Of a stretch of 64,000 nucleotides of DNA, positions 42,151 to 54,508 are shown piece by piece (the first letter of the stretch is position 1; each line of letters opens with the position of its first letter). The notes beneath the pieces were generated by a model. That model was not told where the DNA came from. It saw only the letters and a program-made list of their open reading frames with translations, and did no database searches. The stretch comes from Serinibacter arcticus. Its GTDB lineage: Bacteria; Actinomycetota; Actinomycetes; Actinomycetales; Beutenbergiaceae. The stretch covers positions 3,286,001-3,350,000 of the forward strand of contig NZ_PYHR01000002.1 in assembly GCF_003121705.1 (NCBI RefSeq), in the 5' to 3' direction. A program made the translations under genes and the position numbers.

Positions 42151-43233
42151 TCAGGCCGGGGGAGTCTGCACCCGATCTCCACGACTCTCCCCACGCTCCA
42201 GGACGACGTGCGAGCGCATCAGCTCGCCCGGGTTGGTCTGCGCCGCCAGCAGCGAGAGCTCCCCGCACAGGACCGACGCCGCGGCCAGCACCGCGAGCCG
42301 TCGGGCGTTCTCGCCCGGCTCGCGGTCCTCGCGGCAGCCGAGCCGGGTGAGGGCCTCCTCGACCTCGGGCAGGCCCTTGCCGTTGCCCACCGACCCGACG
42401 ATCACGTTGGGGAGGGTGCAGGAGAAGTACAGGTCGCCGTCGCGGTCCTCGGCCCGGGTCACGCCCTGGCTGCCCTCGACGATGTTGGCCGCATCCTGGC
42501 CCGTGGCCAGGTAGAAGCCGAGCAGCATGTTCGCGTAGTGCGCGTTGGCCGAGCGGATCGAGCCCGCCAGGAGGGAGCCGAGGAGGTTCTTGCGTGTGTT
42601 CAACGTCTCCACACGCTTGGCGGTCGTGCGCAGCCGACGCTCGACGATCTCGCGCGGGATCAGGATCTCGGTGACGACGTTCTTCCCGCGGCCGAGGATG
42701 CCGTTGACCGCCGACGGCTTCTTGTCGATGCAGTAGTTGCCCGAGATCGAGCCGTACCGGACGCCGGGGATCGTGGCGAGGATGTGGTCCATCAGCCGCT
42801 CCGAGGCGAGCGTGACCATGTTGTGGCCCGACGCGTCGCCCGTGGTCAGCTCGAAGCGCACGAACAGCAGGTCGCCGACGATCTCGGAGTGCAGGTCGAT
42901 GAGGCGCGCGAACCGGCTCGTCGTCGCGACGACGGCCTGCAGCTCCTCGCGGGAGCCCGTGATCCGGAGCCAGGCGGCGTAGGCGGTCGCGGCGTCGTCG
43001 GCCTCCAGCAGGACAGACCGGGACATCCGCTCGTCGACGACGACGGTGCGGATCCCGCCCTCGATCAGCGTCGAGACGCGCGCGCCCCGGCCGACGGACG
43101 GCCACAGCGGCGTCTCGTACGTCGCCAGCGGGACGCTGACCTCGTCGGTGCCGCCGACGGCGTCGCCGGAGACGCGGATCGGTCCGACCCACTTCAGAGG
43201 GATCGGGGTGCTCGAGGATGCGGAGATGGCCAC
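42151..43233 (-). CDS. mvaA: Hydroxymethylglutaryl-CoA reductase (class I-like)
   Basis: 360 residues, NADPH-type HMG-CoA reductase making mevalonate. Catalytic Glu in YETPLWPSVGRGARVS, TTGDASGHNMVTLAS, Lys in YCIDKKPSAVNGILGRGKNV, Asp in YLATGQDAANIVEGSQG and the C-terminal catalytic His in GELMRSHVVLERG. The absence of an N-terminal membrane anchor is usual for bacterial forms. GTG 43233 lies 6 nt after TAGCGT, so the message is probably leaderless. With mvaS this covers the upper mevalonate pathway, which most Micrococcales-type bacteria lack in favour of the MEP route. Confidence 0.93.
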   Translation of the reverse strand: MAISASSSTPIPLKWVGPIRVSGDAVGGTDEVSVPLATYETPLWPSVGRGARVSTLIEGGIRTVVVDERMSRSVLLEADDAATAYAAWLRITGSREELQAVVATTSRFARLIDLHSEIVGDLLFVRFELTTGDASGHNMVTLASERLMDHILATIPGVRYGSISGNYCIDKKPSAVNGILGRGKNVVTEILIPREIVERRLRTTAKRVETLNTRKNLLGSLLAGSIRSANAHYANMLLGFYLATGQDAANIVEGSQGVTRAEDRDGDLYFSCTLPNVIVGSVGNGKGLPEVEEALTRLGCREDREPGENARRLAVLAAASVLCGELSLLAAQTNPGELMRSHVVLERGESRGDRVQTPPA

Positions 43234-43239
43234 CGTCCG

Positions 43240-43245
43240 ACGCTA
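43240..43245 (-). promoter_or_regulatory. -10 element of HMG-CoA reductase (leaderless)
   Basis: TAGCGT on the minus strand, 6 nt before the GTG start at 43233. Confidence 0.45.
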
Positions 43246-43340
43246 CCCCGTCACCGCCGCCGCGAGCTTGCGCGGTCCGAGGGCGGGCCCGGCGTGCACG
43301 GTCGATCGCCACGAGACTGTCGAGGACCGGAAGTACCTGA

Positions 43341-43346
43341 TACCGT
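43341..43346 (+). promoter_or_regulatory. -10 element of the TetR gene (leaderless)
   Basis: TACCGT ends 7 nt before ATG 43354. The preceding GTA-CCTGA-TAC half-palindrome overlaps it and could be an autoregulatory site. Confidence 0.4.
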
Positions 43347-43353
43347 GAGTTTC

Positions 43354-44013
43354 ATGAGTCGTGTCGTCGAGGACGCCTCCCCCCGCTCCGACGGGCGGTC
43401 GCTGCGCTGGGAGTCCCACCGGGCAGCCCGTCGCGACGACCTCACGCGCGCCGCCCGCAAGGCGATCCACCACGGCGGCCCCGACCTGTCCATGGACGAG
43501 ATCGCCTCCGCGATCGGCACGTCCAAGTCGATCGTGTACCGCTACTTCCGCGACCGCAGCGGGCTGCAGACCGCCGTCGGCGAGGCCGTCCTGCAGGAGA
43601 TGGGTTCCGCCCTCGCGGACGTCTCCCACCGCGCCACCGGACCCCGTGACGCCGTCCGGGCGATGGTCGGTGTCTACCTCGGGATGATCTCTACCTCGCC
43701 CGCCGTCTACACGTTCGTCACGCGTGGCGGCGAGGTGAGCGAGGAGCCCGGTCCCCTGCGCACCCTGGCCGACGACGCGGCCGCCCTCCTCGTGCCCGTC
43801 CTCAGCGACGCGCTGGCCGCGCAGGAGCGGTCGCGCGACGCCGCCCACATGTGGGCGGCCGGCGTCATCGGGTTCGTCCGCGGCGCAGCCGAGGTGTGGC
43901 TGGTGGAGCGCGGCACGGTCGCCGACCGCGACCCCGACGTCGAGCACGCCGAGATCGAGCGCCTCGCCGACACGCTCGCCGGCTGGATCTGCGTCGGCAC
44001 CCCCAGCCCGTGA
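43354..44013 (+). CDS. TetR-family transcriptional regulator
   Basis: 219 residues. The helix-turn-helix is at 40-65 (LSMDEIASAIGTSKSIVYRY, FRDRSGLQ), preceded by the basic segment SHRAARRDDLTRAARKAIHH. The C-terminal helical domain (ALADVSHRATGPRDAVRAMV, AAHMWAAGVIGFVRGAAEVW) should bind an acyl-CoA or other hydrophobic ligand. It is 56 nt upstream of, and probably co-transcribed with, the acyl-CoA dehydrogenase gene, and divergent from HMG-CoA reductase, so it may control fatty-acid or isoprenoid genes here. A GTG at 43345 is a weaker alternative start. Confidence 0.87.
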   Translation: MSRVVEDASPRSDGRSLRWESHRAARRDDLTRAARKAIHHGGPDLSMDEIASAIGTSKSIVYRYFRDRSGLQTAVGEAVLQEMGSALADVSHRATGPRDAVRAMVGVYLGMISTSPAVYTFVTRGGEVSEEPGPLRTLADDAAALLVPVLSDALAAQERSRDAAHMWAAGVIGFVRGAAEVWLVERGTVADRDPDVEHAEIERLADTLAGWICVGTPSP

Positions 44014-44069
44014 CCGCCCCCACCCACGCATCGACAACCCCGAGCCCGCGAGACGAAGGAGTCACCACC

Positions 44070-46157
44070 ATGGCCGCCGAGAACCCCGCCCCGACCACCC
44101 TCGACGTCGGCGCGCTGGCCGACCTCCTCGACGGTCGCTGGGCCGAGCTGCGTCGCCACGCCCGCGACATCTCCACCGAGCCCGAGATGGTCAGCATCCC
44201 GGGTCAGCCGATGGCCGAGCACCGCGAGCGCGTGCTCGCGTCGCTGCAGCGTCTCGCGGACGCGGGGGAGGTGCAGCGGGCGTTCCCGACCGCGCTGGGC
44301 GGTGAGGACAACCCCGGCGGCAACATCGCCGGCTTCGAGGAGCTGATCGTCGCCGACCCCTCCGTGCAGATCAAGGCGGGCGTCCAGTGGGGCCTGTTCG
44401 GTTCCGCCGTCCTCCACCTCGGCACCGAGCACCACCACACGACCTTCCTCCCCGGGATCATGAGCCTGGCGGTCCCCGGTGCGTTCGCCATGACCGAGAC
44501 GGGCCACGGCAGCGACGTCGCCTCGATCGCGACCACCGCGACCTTCGACCCCGAGACGCAGGAGTTCGAGATCCACACGCCCTACCGTGCGGCGTGGAAG
44601 GACTACATCGGCAACGCGGCCGTGCACGGGACCGCCGCCGTCGTGTTCGCGCAGCTCGTCACGAACGGCGTCAACCACGGTGTGCACGCGTTCTACGTGC
44701 CGCTCCGGGACACCTCGCAGGACAAGGTCGACGGCGCGCACCCCATGCTCCCGGGCGTCACGAGCGAGGACGACGGGCACAAGGGCGGGCTGAACGGGAT
44801 CGACAACGGTCGGCTCGCGTTCGACCACGTCCGCATCCCGCGCACCAACCTCCTCGACCGCTACGGCAGCGTCGCGGAGGACGGCTCGTACACCTCGCCC
44901 ATCGCCTCGCCCGGTCGTCGGTTCTTCACGATGCTCTCGACCCTCGTGCAGGGGCGCGTCTCGCTGGACGGCGCCTCCGCCGTCGTGAGCAAGATGGCGC
45001 TCGCGATCGCGTGGCGCTACGCCGAGGAGCGGCGCCAGTTCACCGGCGCCGACCCCGAGGCCGAGACGGTGCTGGCGGACTACGGCACGCACCGCCGTCG
45101 CCTGCTGCCGCTGCTCGCGCGCACCTATGCCGTCCAGCTGCTGCACAACGACCTGCTCGAGCGGTTCCACGGCGTCTTCGCCGGCGAGCACGACTCCGAC
45201 GAGGACCGTCAGGACCTCGAGACGCTGGCGGCCGCCGCGAAGCCGCTCTCGACCTGGCACGCGCTCGAGACGCTCCAGACCGCGCGCGAGGCCTGCGGCG
45301 GCCAGGGCTTCCTCGCCGAGAACCGGCTCGTGGGCCTGAGGGCCGACATGGACGTGTACGCGACGTTCGAGGGCGACAACACCGTGCTGCTGCAGCTCGT
45401 CGGCAAGCGCCTGCTCACCGACTACGGGCGCTCGACGGCGAAGATGGACGTAGCCGGTCAGGCCCGGTGGGTGGCCGAACGCGCGGGCGACATGGCGCTG
45501 CACCGCACGCCGCTGCGCCGCGCGTCGCAGTCGATCCGCGACTGGGGCTCGCGCGCCCGGTCTGCCGAGGAGCTGCGCGACCCGGCGATGCAGCGGGAGC
45601 TGCTCGAGGACCGCGTCGAGACGATGATCGAGGAGATCGCGCTCCGCCTGCGTCCGACCCTCAAGGGCACGCCGGCCGAGCGGGCCGCGGCGTTCGACGC
45701 GAACCAGGCCGAGCTGGTCGAGGCCGCGCGGGCGCACGGCGAGCTCCTCCAGTGGGAGTCCTTCACCGCGGCGCTCGAGGCGGTCACCGAGCCCGCGACC
45801 CGACGCGTGATGGTGTGGCTGCGCGACCTGTTCGCCCTGACGACGATCGAGAAGAACCTTGCCTGGTACCTGGTCAACGGCCGGCTCTCGGCCCAGCGCG
45901 CGCGCACCGTGACCTCCTACGTCGAGCGGCTGCTGCTGCGGCTGCGGCCGCACGCCCTCGAGCTGATCGAGGCGTTCGGGTACGGCCCGGAGCACCTGCG
46001 CGCGGCGATCGCGACGGGGGCCGAGGCGCAGCGCCAGGAGGACGCGCGGGCCCATGTCCGCCGCGAGCGCGCGACCGGGACGGCGCCGGTGCTGGAGAAG
46101 CACCTGGCCGACACCCGGGACGGGGCGAGCGGGCCCAAGGTGGCCCAGCCCGTCTGA
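44070..46157 (+). CDS. Acyl-CoA dehydrogenase/oxidase, large (ACOX-like) form
   Basis: 695 residues. The FAD-linked acyl-CoA dehydrogenase core shows AFAMTETGHGSDVASIATTA (substrate/FAD loop), LDGASAVVSKMALAIAWRYA, EERRQFTG and EACGGQGFLAENRLVGLRAD near the active-site region; YATFEGDNTVLLQLVGKRLL precedes an extra C-terminal helical domain of about 250 residues, as in peroxisomal acyl-CoA oxidases and FadE-like large ACADs. It catalyses the first step of beta-oxidation. ATG 44070 has GAAGGAG 7 nt upstream. Whether electrons go to ETF or O2 is not decidable from sequence. Confidence 0.9.
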   Translation: MAAENPAPTTLDVGALADLLDGRWAELRRHARDISTEPEMVSIPGQPMAEHRERVLASLQRLADAGEVQRAFPTALGGEDNPGGNIAGFEELIVADPSVQIKAGVQWGLFGSAVLHLGTEHHHTTFLPGIMSLAVPGAFAMTETGHGSDVASIATTATFDPETQEFEIHTPYRAAWKDYIGNAAVHGTAAVVFAQLVTNGVNHGVHAFYVPLRDTSQDKVDGAHPMLPGVTSEDDGHKGGLNGIDNGRLAFDHVRIPRTNLLDRYGSVAEDGSYTSPIASPGRRFFTMLSTLVQGRVSLDGASAVVSKMALAIAWRYAEERRQFTGADPEAETVLADYGTHRRRLLPLLARTYAVQLLHNDLLERFHGVFAGEHDSDEDRQDLETLAAAAKPLSTWHALETLQTAREACGGQGFLAENRLVGLRADMDVYATFEGDNTVLLQLVGKRLLTDYGRSTAKMDVAGQARWVAERAGDMALHRTPLRRASQSIRDWGSRARSAEELRDPAMQRELLEDRVETMIEEIALRLRPTLKGTPAERAAAFDANQAELVEAARAHGELLQWESFTAALEAVTEPATRRVMVWLRDLFALTTIEKNLAWYLVNGRLSAQRARTVTSYVERLLLRLRPHALELIEAFGYGPEHLRAAIATGAEAQRQEDARAHVRRERATGTAPVLEKHLADTRDGASGPKVAQPV

Positions 46158-46188
46158 GCGGCGGCGGCGGGACCCCGGCCAAGTTGGG

Positions 46189-46207
46189 TTAGGCTTACCT
46201 CACCTAG
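46189..46207 (+). promoter_or_regulatory. DtxR/IdeR-type iron box
   Basis: TTAGGCTTACCTCACCTAG matches the 19-bp TTAGGTTAGSCTAACCTAA consensus at about 14 positions and lies 17 nt before the start of a siderophore-interacting protein, so iron repression is expected. Confidence 0.65.
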
Positions 46208-46223
46208 AGCGAGGAGTGGTCAC

Positions 46224-47075
46224 GTGGGTCGCGGTGTTGTCACGCAGATGCAGGTCGTCGCACGGGAGTGGCTCACGCCGCACCTCGTGCGGCTGACGTT
46301 CACCGGTCCCGACGGCGGTTCGCTCGCCGACTTCCCGATGAACGACTTCACCGACGCCTACGTGAAGGTCGAGCTGGCGCCGGTCGGCGTGGACCTCGGC
46401 TTCCCGTACGACGGCGAGGAGGTGCGCGCGACGCGGCCGCCGCACGAGTGGCCCGTGCTGCGCACGTACACGATCCGGACGTTCGACGCCGCGACCGGCA
46501 AGGTCACGATGGACTTCGTCGTCCACGGCGACGAGGGCATTGCCGGCCCGTGGGCGCGTGACGTCGAGCCCTTCGGCCCCACCTCCCGCGTCCTCGTGCG
46601 CGGTCCCGGCGGCGCCTACGCGCCCGACCTCGACGCCGACCACCACCTGCTCGTGGGCGACGCCAGCGCGCTGCCCGCCATCGCGAACGCGCTGGAGCGG
46701 CTGCCCGTCGGGGCGAGCGCCGACGTCGTCATCGCGGTCGAGGACTCGGGCGACGAGATCCCGCTGGTCTCCGACGCCGACGTCAGGGTGCGCTGGGTGC
46801 ACGCGGCGTGCGCCGACACCTCGGTCGGTGAGGCCGTGGTCGCCGTCGTGCGCGGCCTCGAGCTGCCCGACGGCGAGCTCCAGGCGTTCGTGCACGGCGA
46901 GGCCGGCTGGGTGAAGGCGCTGCGCAGCCACCTGCGGTTCGACCGCGCGATCGAGCGCGAGCGGCTGTCGATCTCCGGCTACTGGCGCCTCGGCGCCAAC
47001 GACGAGCAGTGGCGCGACGGCAAGCGCGAGTGGAACGCCTCGGTCGAGGCGGAGGAGCAGCGGCGCGCGAGCTGA
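46224..47075 (+). CDS. Siderophore-interacting protein (ViuB/FAD-binding type)
   Basis: 283 residues. The FAD domain has VVAREWLTPHLVRLTFTGPD and PVLRTYTIRTFDAATGKVTM, with the RxYT flavin motif; WARDVEPFGPTSRVLVRGPG and HHLLVGDASALPAIANALER form the NAD(P)H side. The C-terminus has FVHGEAGWVKALRSHLR and LSISGYWRLGANDEQWRDGK, diagnostic of ferric-siderophore reductases. It releases iron by reducing Fe(III)-siderophores in the cytoplasm. GTG 46224 follows GAGGAGTGG. Confidence 0.93.
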   Translation: MGRGVVTQMQVVAREWLTPHLVRLTFTGPDGGSLADFPMNDFTDAYVKVELAPVGVDLGFPYDGEEVRATRPPHEWPVLRTYTIRTFDAATGKVTMDFVVHGDEGIAGPWARDVEPFGPTSRVLVRGPGGAYAPDLDADHHLLVGDASALPAIANALERLPVGASADVVIAVEDSGDEIPLVSDADVRVRWVHAACADTSVGEAVVAVVRGLELPDGELQAFVHGEAGWVKALRSHLRFDRAIERERLSISGYWRLGANDEQWRDGKREWNASVEAEEQRRAS

Positions 47076-47109
47076 GCGCGTCCGTCGGTCGACGAGGCCT
47101 GCTGGCGGC

Positions 47110-49143
47110 CTAGAGGCCTCGCGCCACCTCGGCGGCGGCCTGCAGCCACGCGCGCTGCGTCGCCGGCTTGAGCGCGTCGAAGCGCAGCAGCCCTCCGACC
47201 ATCGAGGGGTCGTAGGGGATGACGACGGCGGAGCGCACCATCGAGCGGAAGCCGTTCGCGATGGTCTGGGCGTTCGCGCTGGCGTCCTTGCGCGCCTCCG
47301 ACACGATCACGACGGCGCGCGACGCGAGCTGGGCCGAGTGCTCGTCGCGGGCGGCGAGCTCCTCCAGCAGCAGCGCGGCGGCCTCGGCGTGCTCGGCCTC
47401 GGCGCGCAGCGGCACGACGATCTGGTGCGCGTGGTCGATCATCCGCAGCCAGTGCTCGGCGGCCTCGTCGTTGCCCGAGTCGATGAGCAGCATCCGGAAG
47501 TACTTCGAGGCGACGTCGTGCACCGCGTCGAAGTCGTCGCCGCTGATGCGCTGCTGGGCCGAGAGGAGGTGCGGCGTCGAGCGCAGCACGTCGTACATGT
47601 CCCGTGTCTGGTGGTGCACGTAGTACGCGACCTCGGCGGCCCGCGCGCTCGGCGCGAGCAGGTCGTCGGTCCGGGGGAGCAGGTCGCGCACGGAGGACTC
47701 GTGCGGCCCCTGCTCGGTGCGCCAGCCCAGCGTGCCGCGCGTCTCGTTGTTGTCCCACGCGAGCACACCACCACCCCCCTGGCGGGCGAAGACGGCCGAC
47801 AGCATGGCGGTGGTCGGCGTCTTCCCGGCCCCGCCCTTGCCGTTCACGACGGCGATCGTGCGCGTCCCTGGCCAGTGCTGGGCGACGGCGGACTCGTCGG
47901 CACGCTGGGCGCGCTCGTCCTCCGAGGGCGAGACCTTGATCCCGACGCGGCGCATCGCCCCGCGCCAGCCCTGGGAGGCCGGGGCCTCGTGCTCGGCGGA
48001 CTGCAGGAACGAGGAACGGCCGGCGGGGGCGGCCGGGGCGGCCGGCTGGCCGGACGGGTCGACGCCGTAAGCGGGCGCGGAGGGCTGCCCCGGCTGGCCG
48101 GGCTGGCCGGGCTGGCCGGGCTGGCCGGGCTGCTGCTGGTGCTCCGGCGCCTGGGGCTGCGGCTGCTGCGGGTAGCCGCCCGACGGCGGGACCTGCTGCC
48201 AGGACTGCTGCGGCCAGTGCGGCGCCGGGGGAGCGGGCTGCTCCGTCGGGGTGGCGTGCTGCTGGGTCGACTGCGGCGGCGGCGGCTGCTGCGGCCACGC
48301 GGGAGCGGCCGGGGCGGCGGGCTGCTGCGGCGTCGGGAGCCCGAACTGCTGGGCCGGCGCCGGCGCCGGGGTCTGCTCCACGACGGGCTCCTGCGGCGAC
48401 GATTCCTCGGTCGAACGTGCCTCGGCCACCTCGGCCTCGGCCTCGGCCTGCTCGGCGTCGACCCCGGTCTCCTCCTCGGCCTCGGTCTCCACCGGAGCCG
48501 GCTCCGCAGCCCCGACAGCGGGCGGCACGAGCATCGGCACGCTGGGCGGCGGCGCGGGGGTGGAGAGCGACGTCGGCACCTCGAGCGACGGCACCACGAA
48601 CGGGGAGTGGGCCACGAGGCCGGGGGAGACGACGGGCCCGGTGTGGGCTCCGCCGTCGGGCGCCCCGGTGCCCCCGGACGCCGGGGTCTCCGGCGGGGCG
48701 AACGAGAACGCGGTCGCGGGCCGCAGCGTGACGTCGGGGTCGGTGGCGCCTGACTCGCGGGCGGCGGCGTAGTCGCGGCGCCGCGCGCGCGAGGAGTCGG
48801 GCAGCGGGGAGATGCGGGTCTCGTCCACGGCGGGATCGACCTCCGGGGTGCTCTGCGCCGCGGACGGTGCGGCGGGGGCGGGCGGCGTCTCGGCGACCGT
48901 CAGGTAGGAGACGGTGCCGTCGGGGTGGACCATCAGCTGCACGCGGACCTCGGGGTCGGTCACCTCGACCACCTGCGGGCCGGCGACGGCGGCGCGGCGG
49001 GCGACGTGGGCCGTCAGCGCCGAGCGTGCGTCGAGCAGGGCGGTCCCGGGCGGGGTCACCTGCTCGGCGACGCCGTCGACGGCGACCTCGGACGATCCGT
49101 CCTCGCGGATCGTTCCGACGACGGACGGTTGAGCCTCGGGCAT
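47110..49143 (-). CDS. EspI-like Pro-rich protein with MinD/ParA-type ATPase domain
   Basis: 677 residues. The N-terminal 100 residues are a small alpha/beta unit (ALLDARSALTAHVARRAAVA); residues 100-420 are low-complexity Pro/Ala/Gln/Glu, including five GQP tripeptides; the C-terminal 260 residues are a MinD/ParA fold. Its P-loop is IAVVNGKGGAGKTPTTAMLS, then VLAWDNNETRGTLGWRTEQG and RMLLIDSGNDEAAEHWLRMI. Size and layout match EspI of ESX-1 (Rv3876), an accessory of type VII secretion. No other ESX core gene is nearby. ATG 49143 follows GGGGGA. The gene converges on the siderophore-interacting protein gene with 34 nt between the stops. Confidence 0.83.
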   Translation of the reverse strand: MPEAQPSVVGTIREDGSSEVAVDGVAEQVTPPGTALLDARSALTAHVARRAAVAGPQVVEVTDPEVRVQLMVHPDGTVSYLTVAETPPAPAAPSAAQSTPEVDPAVDETRISPLPDSSRARRRDYAAARESGATDPDVTLRPATAFSFAPPETPASGGTGAPDGGAHTGPVVSPGLVAHSPFVVPSLEVPTSLSTPAPPPSVPMLVPPAVGAAEPAPVETEAEEETGVDAEQAEAEAEVAEARSTEESSPQEPVVEQTPAPAPAQQFGLPTPQQPAAPAAPAWPQQPPPPQSTQQHATPTEQPAPPAPHWPQQSWQQVPPSGGYPQQPQPQAPEHQQQPGQPGQPGQPGQPGQPSAPAYGVDPSGQPAAPAAPAGRSSFLQSAEHEAPASQGWRGAMRRVGIKVSPSEDERAQRADESAVAQHWPGTRTIAVVNGKGGAGKTPTTAMLSAVFARQGGGGVLAWDNNETRGTLGWRTEQGPHESSVRDLLPRTDDLLAPSARAAEVAYYVHHQTRDMYDVLRSTPHLLSAQQRISGDDFDAVHDVASKYFRMLLIDSGNDEAAEHWLRMIDHAHQIVVPLRAEAEHAEAAALLLEELAARDEHSAQLASRAVVIVSEARKDASANAQTIANGFRSMVRSAVVIPYDPSMVGGLLRFDALKPATQRAWLQAAAEVARGL
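48090..48130 (-). repeat. 9-bp tandem repeat encoding (Gly-Gln-Pro)n
   Basis: GGCTGGCCG-type 9-mers in tandem encode five GQP tripeptides within the Pro-rich linker of the EspI-like protein. The same tripeptide repeat occurs at 61062-61118. Confidence 0.85.
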
Positions 49144-49248
49144 GCGTAGATCCCCCACCTGGTCAGAGTTTCCTCGATGGTAGACCGGCCCCCGCCGTCG
49201 GGGGCCATCGGGATGTGGACGTCAGTGAGCCGGGCGGGCCGCCCCGGC

Positions 49249-49254
49249 TACGCT
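49249..49254 (+). promoter_or_regulatory. -10 element of purL
   Basis: TACGCT about 35 nt upstream of the purL ATG; the leader contains a weak AGGA ribosome site. Confidence 0.4.
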
Positions 49255-49288
49255 GGAGCCCTCCCGCCCCGCCCCTCGACAGGACCCC

Positions 49289-53063
<3,775 letters not shown>

Positions 53064-53101
53064 CCTCCGCCGGCCGGTTGGCCGCCGCCGGCGGCCGCCG
53101 G

Positions 53102-53160
53102 CGTTGCGCGCACGGATGGCCGCATCGGCGGCGCTGAACCGGCCACGGGTGCGCGCAACG
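53102..53160 (-). repeat. 59-bp palindromic intergenic element, copy C
   Basis: Starts CGTTGCGCGCACGGATGG and ends GGTGCGCGCAACG; its reverse complement aligns with copies A and B, so it is inverted relative to them. Preceded by GCCGCCGCCGGCGGC palindromes. Lies between gdhA and the first tandem paralogue, convergent. Confidence 0.85.
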
Positions 53161-53164
53161 GCAC

Positions 53165-54382
53165 CTACGGCTCGGAGGTGTCGGCGTCGCCGCCGAGCGT
53201 GACCAGTCGCGCACCGATCGGTGGGGACTCCTGCTCGAGCGGCGCCCAGGCTCTCATCTCGAACAGCAGCGTCGTCGTCCCGCCTGTCGGGTCGGTGAGG
53301 GTCAGCGACGCCGGGGCCGTGACCGCCTCGACGAGCAGCCCGCCGTCGTCGGTCGGGGGGAATTCGACGCCCGACACGGTCGGCACCGCAGAAGCCTCGA
53401 CCGTGGACCCGGCGTCCAGGGCGGACGTCAGGACCGCGGGGCACGCGACGGCGACGTTCCCGACCGGAGCCGTGGTGCAGGTGTCGAGGGCGTGCTGCAG
53501 CGCGTCCGCCAGCCGAGCGAAGAGCTCGGGGGCGACGATGGCGGGGACGACGGTGCGGACCGGGGTGGTCGCACCGGCGCGGGCGGCGTTGCCCGGACCC
53601 GCGATCCGCACGGTCTCGGTGACCCCGTCCAGGTTCGGGCCGGGCGGCAGCACCGCCTCGTACGTCCCGGGGTAGAGCGCGACCATCACCGAGCCGCCGT
53701 CGACGGTCTGACCCGAGGCGACCGGGACTCCGGCGATCGTCACCGTCCGCCCGAGCGGATCGCTCAGCTCGACGGCTAGCGGGACCGCGAGCGAGTCGAC
53801 CACCCGCCAGTCGGGAAGACCGAGGAGCGTGTCGGCTCGACGCTCGACGCGCAGCAGCGTTCCGGCGCGGCGGCCGTCCACCTCGTAGCGGAGCTCGACC
53901 TCGACGGTGTCGCCGGCGACGGCGTCGGTCGTCGCCGGGGTCGGAGCGACCGCGATCTCGTCGAGGCCGGAGCGGGCCTGCGCGTAGAACGCGTCGCTCA
54001 GCAGCGCCGGATCCACGTAGGTGCGACCGGTCTCGGGCACGAGCTCCGCCGTCGCCTCCTCGATCGGGGTGCCGGGGACCGGGACGAGCGCGGTGGCGGC
54101 CTCGACGTCGCCGTCGGCCACGAGCTGGGCGTAGGCGAGCACGGCGGCCTCGGGGGTGCGGGCCGCGCGCTCACGCGACCAGAGGACGGCGCCGGCCACG
54201 AGACCGAGGGCGACGGCGCCGGCCACGGCAGCGAGGGCGATCCGGCGGCGGCTCCGCGGGGCGCGCGGGGTGTCGGGGTCGGCGAGGCGGTCCGAGGCCG
54301 CGTCGCCGTCGTCGTCGAGAAGCGCCGTGGTGTCAGGGTCGTCGAGGTCCAGCCACTCCTCGGGATCATGCCGCTCTCCCAC
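53165..54382 (-). CDS. Membrane-anchored hypothetical protein, paralogue 1
   Basis: 405 residues. A cytoplasmic acidic head (EEWLDLDDPDTTALLDDDGD), basic SRRRIA, one membrane segment at about 48-67 ([19 protein letters not shown]), then a large extracytoplasmic domain. Conserved with the next gene are AVLAYAQLVADG..AATALVPVPG, YVDPALLSD..YA and VEVELRYEVDGRRAGTLLR. Two Cys (DTC, VACPA) could form a disulfide. The family is not recognised. The start codon is GTG. The gene sits between two copies of the 59-bp element. Confidence 0.8.
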   Translation of the reverse strand: MGERHDPEEWLDLDDPDTTALLDDDGDAASDRLADPDTPRAPRSRRRIALAAVAGAVALGLVAGAVLWSRERAARTPEAAVLAYAQLVADGDVEAATALVPVPGTPIEEATAELVPETGRTYVDPALLSDAFYAQARSGLDEIAVAPTPATTDAVAGDTVEVELRYEVDGRRAGTLLRVERRADTLLGLPDWRVVDSLAVPLAVELSDPLGRTVTIAGVPVASGQTVDGGSVMVALYPGTYEAVLPPGPNLDGVTETVRIAGPGNAARAGATTPVRTVVPAIVAPELFARLADALQHALDTCTTAPVGNVAVACPAVLTSALDAGSTVEASAVPTVSGVEFPPTDDGGLLVEAVTAPASLTLTDPTGGTTTLLFEMRAWAPLEQESPPIGARLVTLGGDADTSEP

Positions 54383-54443
54383 CGCTGATGCCCCTTCCTC
54401 CGTCCGGATCTACGGTACCGGCGGCCGGTGCTCGGCGCCGGGG

Positions 54444-54502
54444 CGTTGCGCGCACGGATGGCCGCATCGGCGCCGCTGAACCGACCACCGGTGCGCGCAA
54501 CG
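54444..54502 (-). repeat. 59-bp palindromic intergenic element, copy D
   Basis: CGTTGCGCGCACGGATGG to GGTGCGCGCAACG, nearly identical to copy C and in the same orientation, between the tandem paralogues. C and D each lie just after the 3' end of one paralogue, as expected if gene and element were duplicated together. Confidence 0.85.
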
Positions 54503-54508
54503 GCGAGG

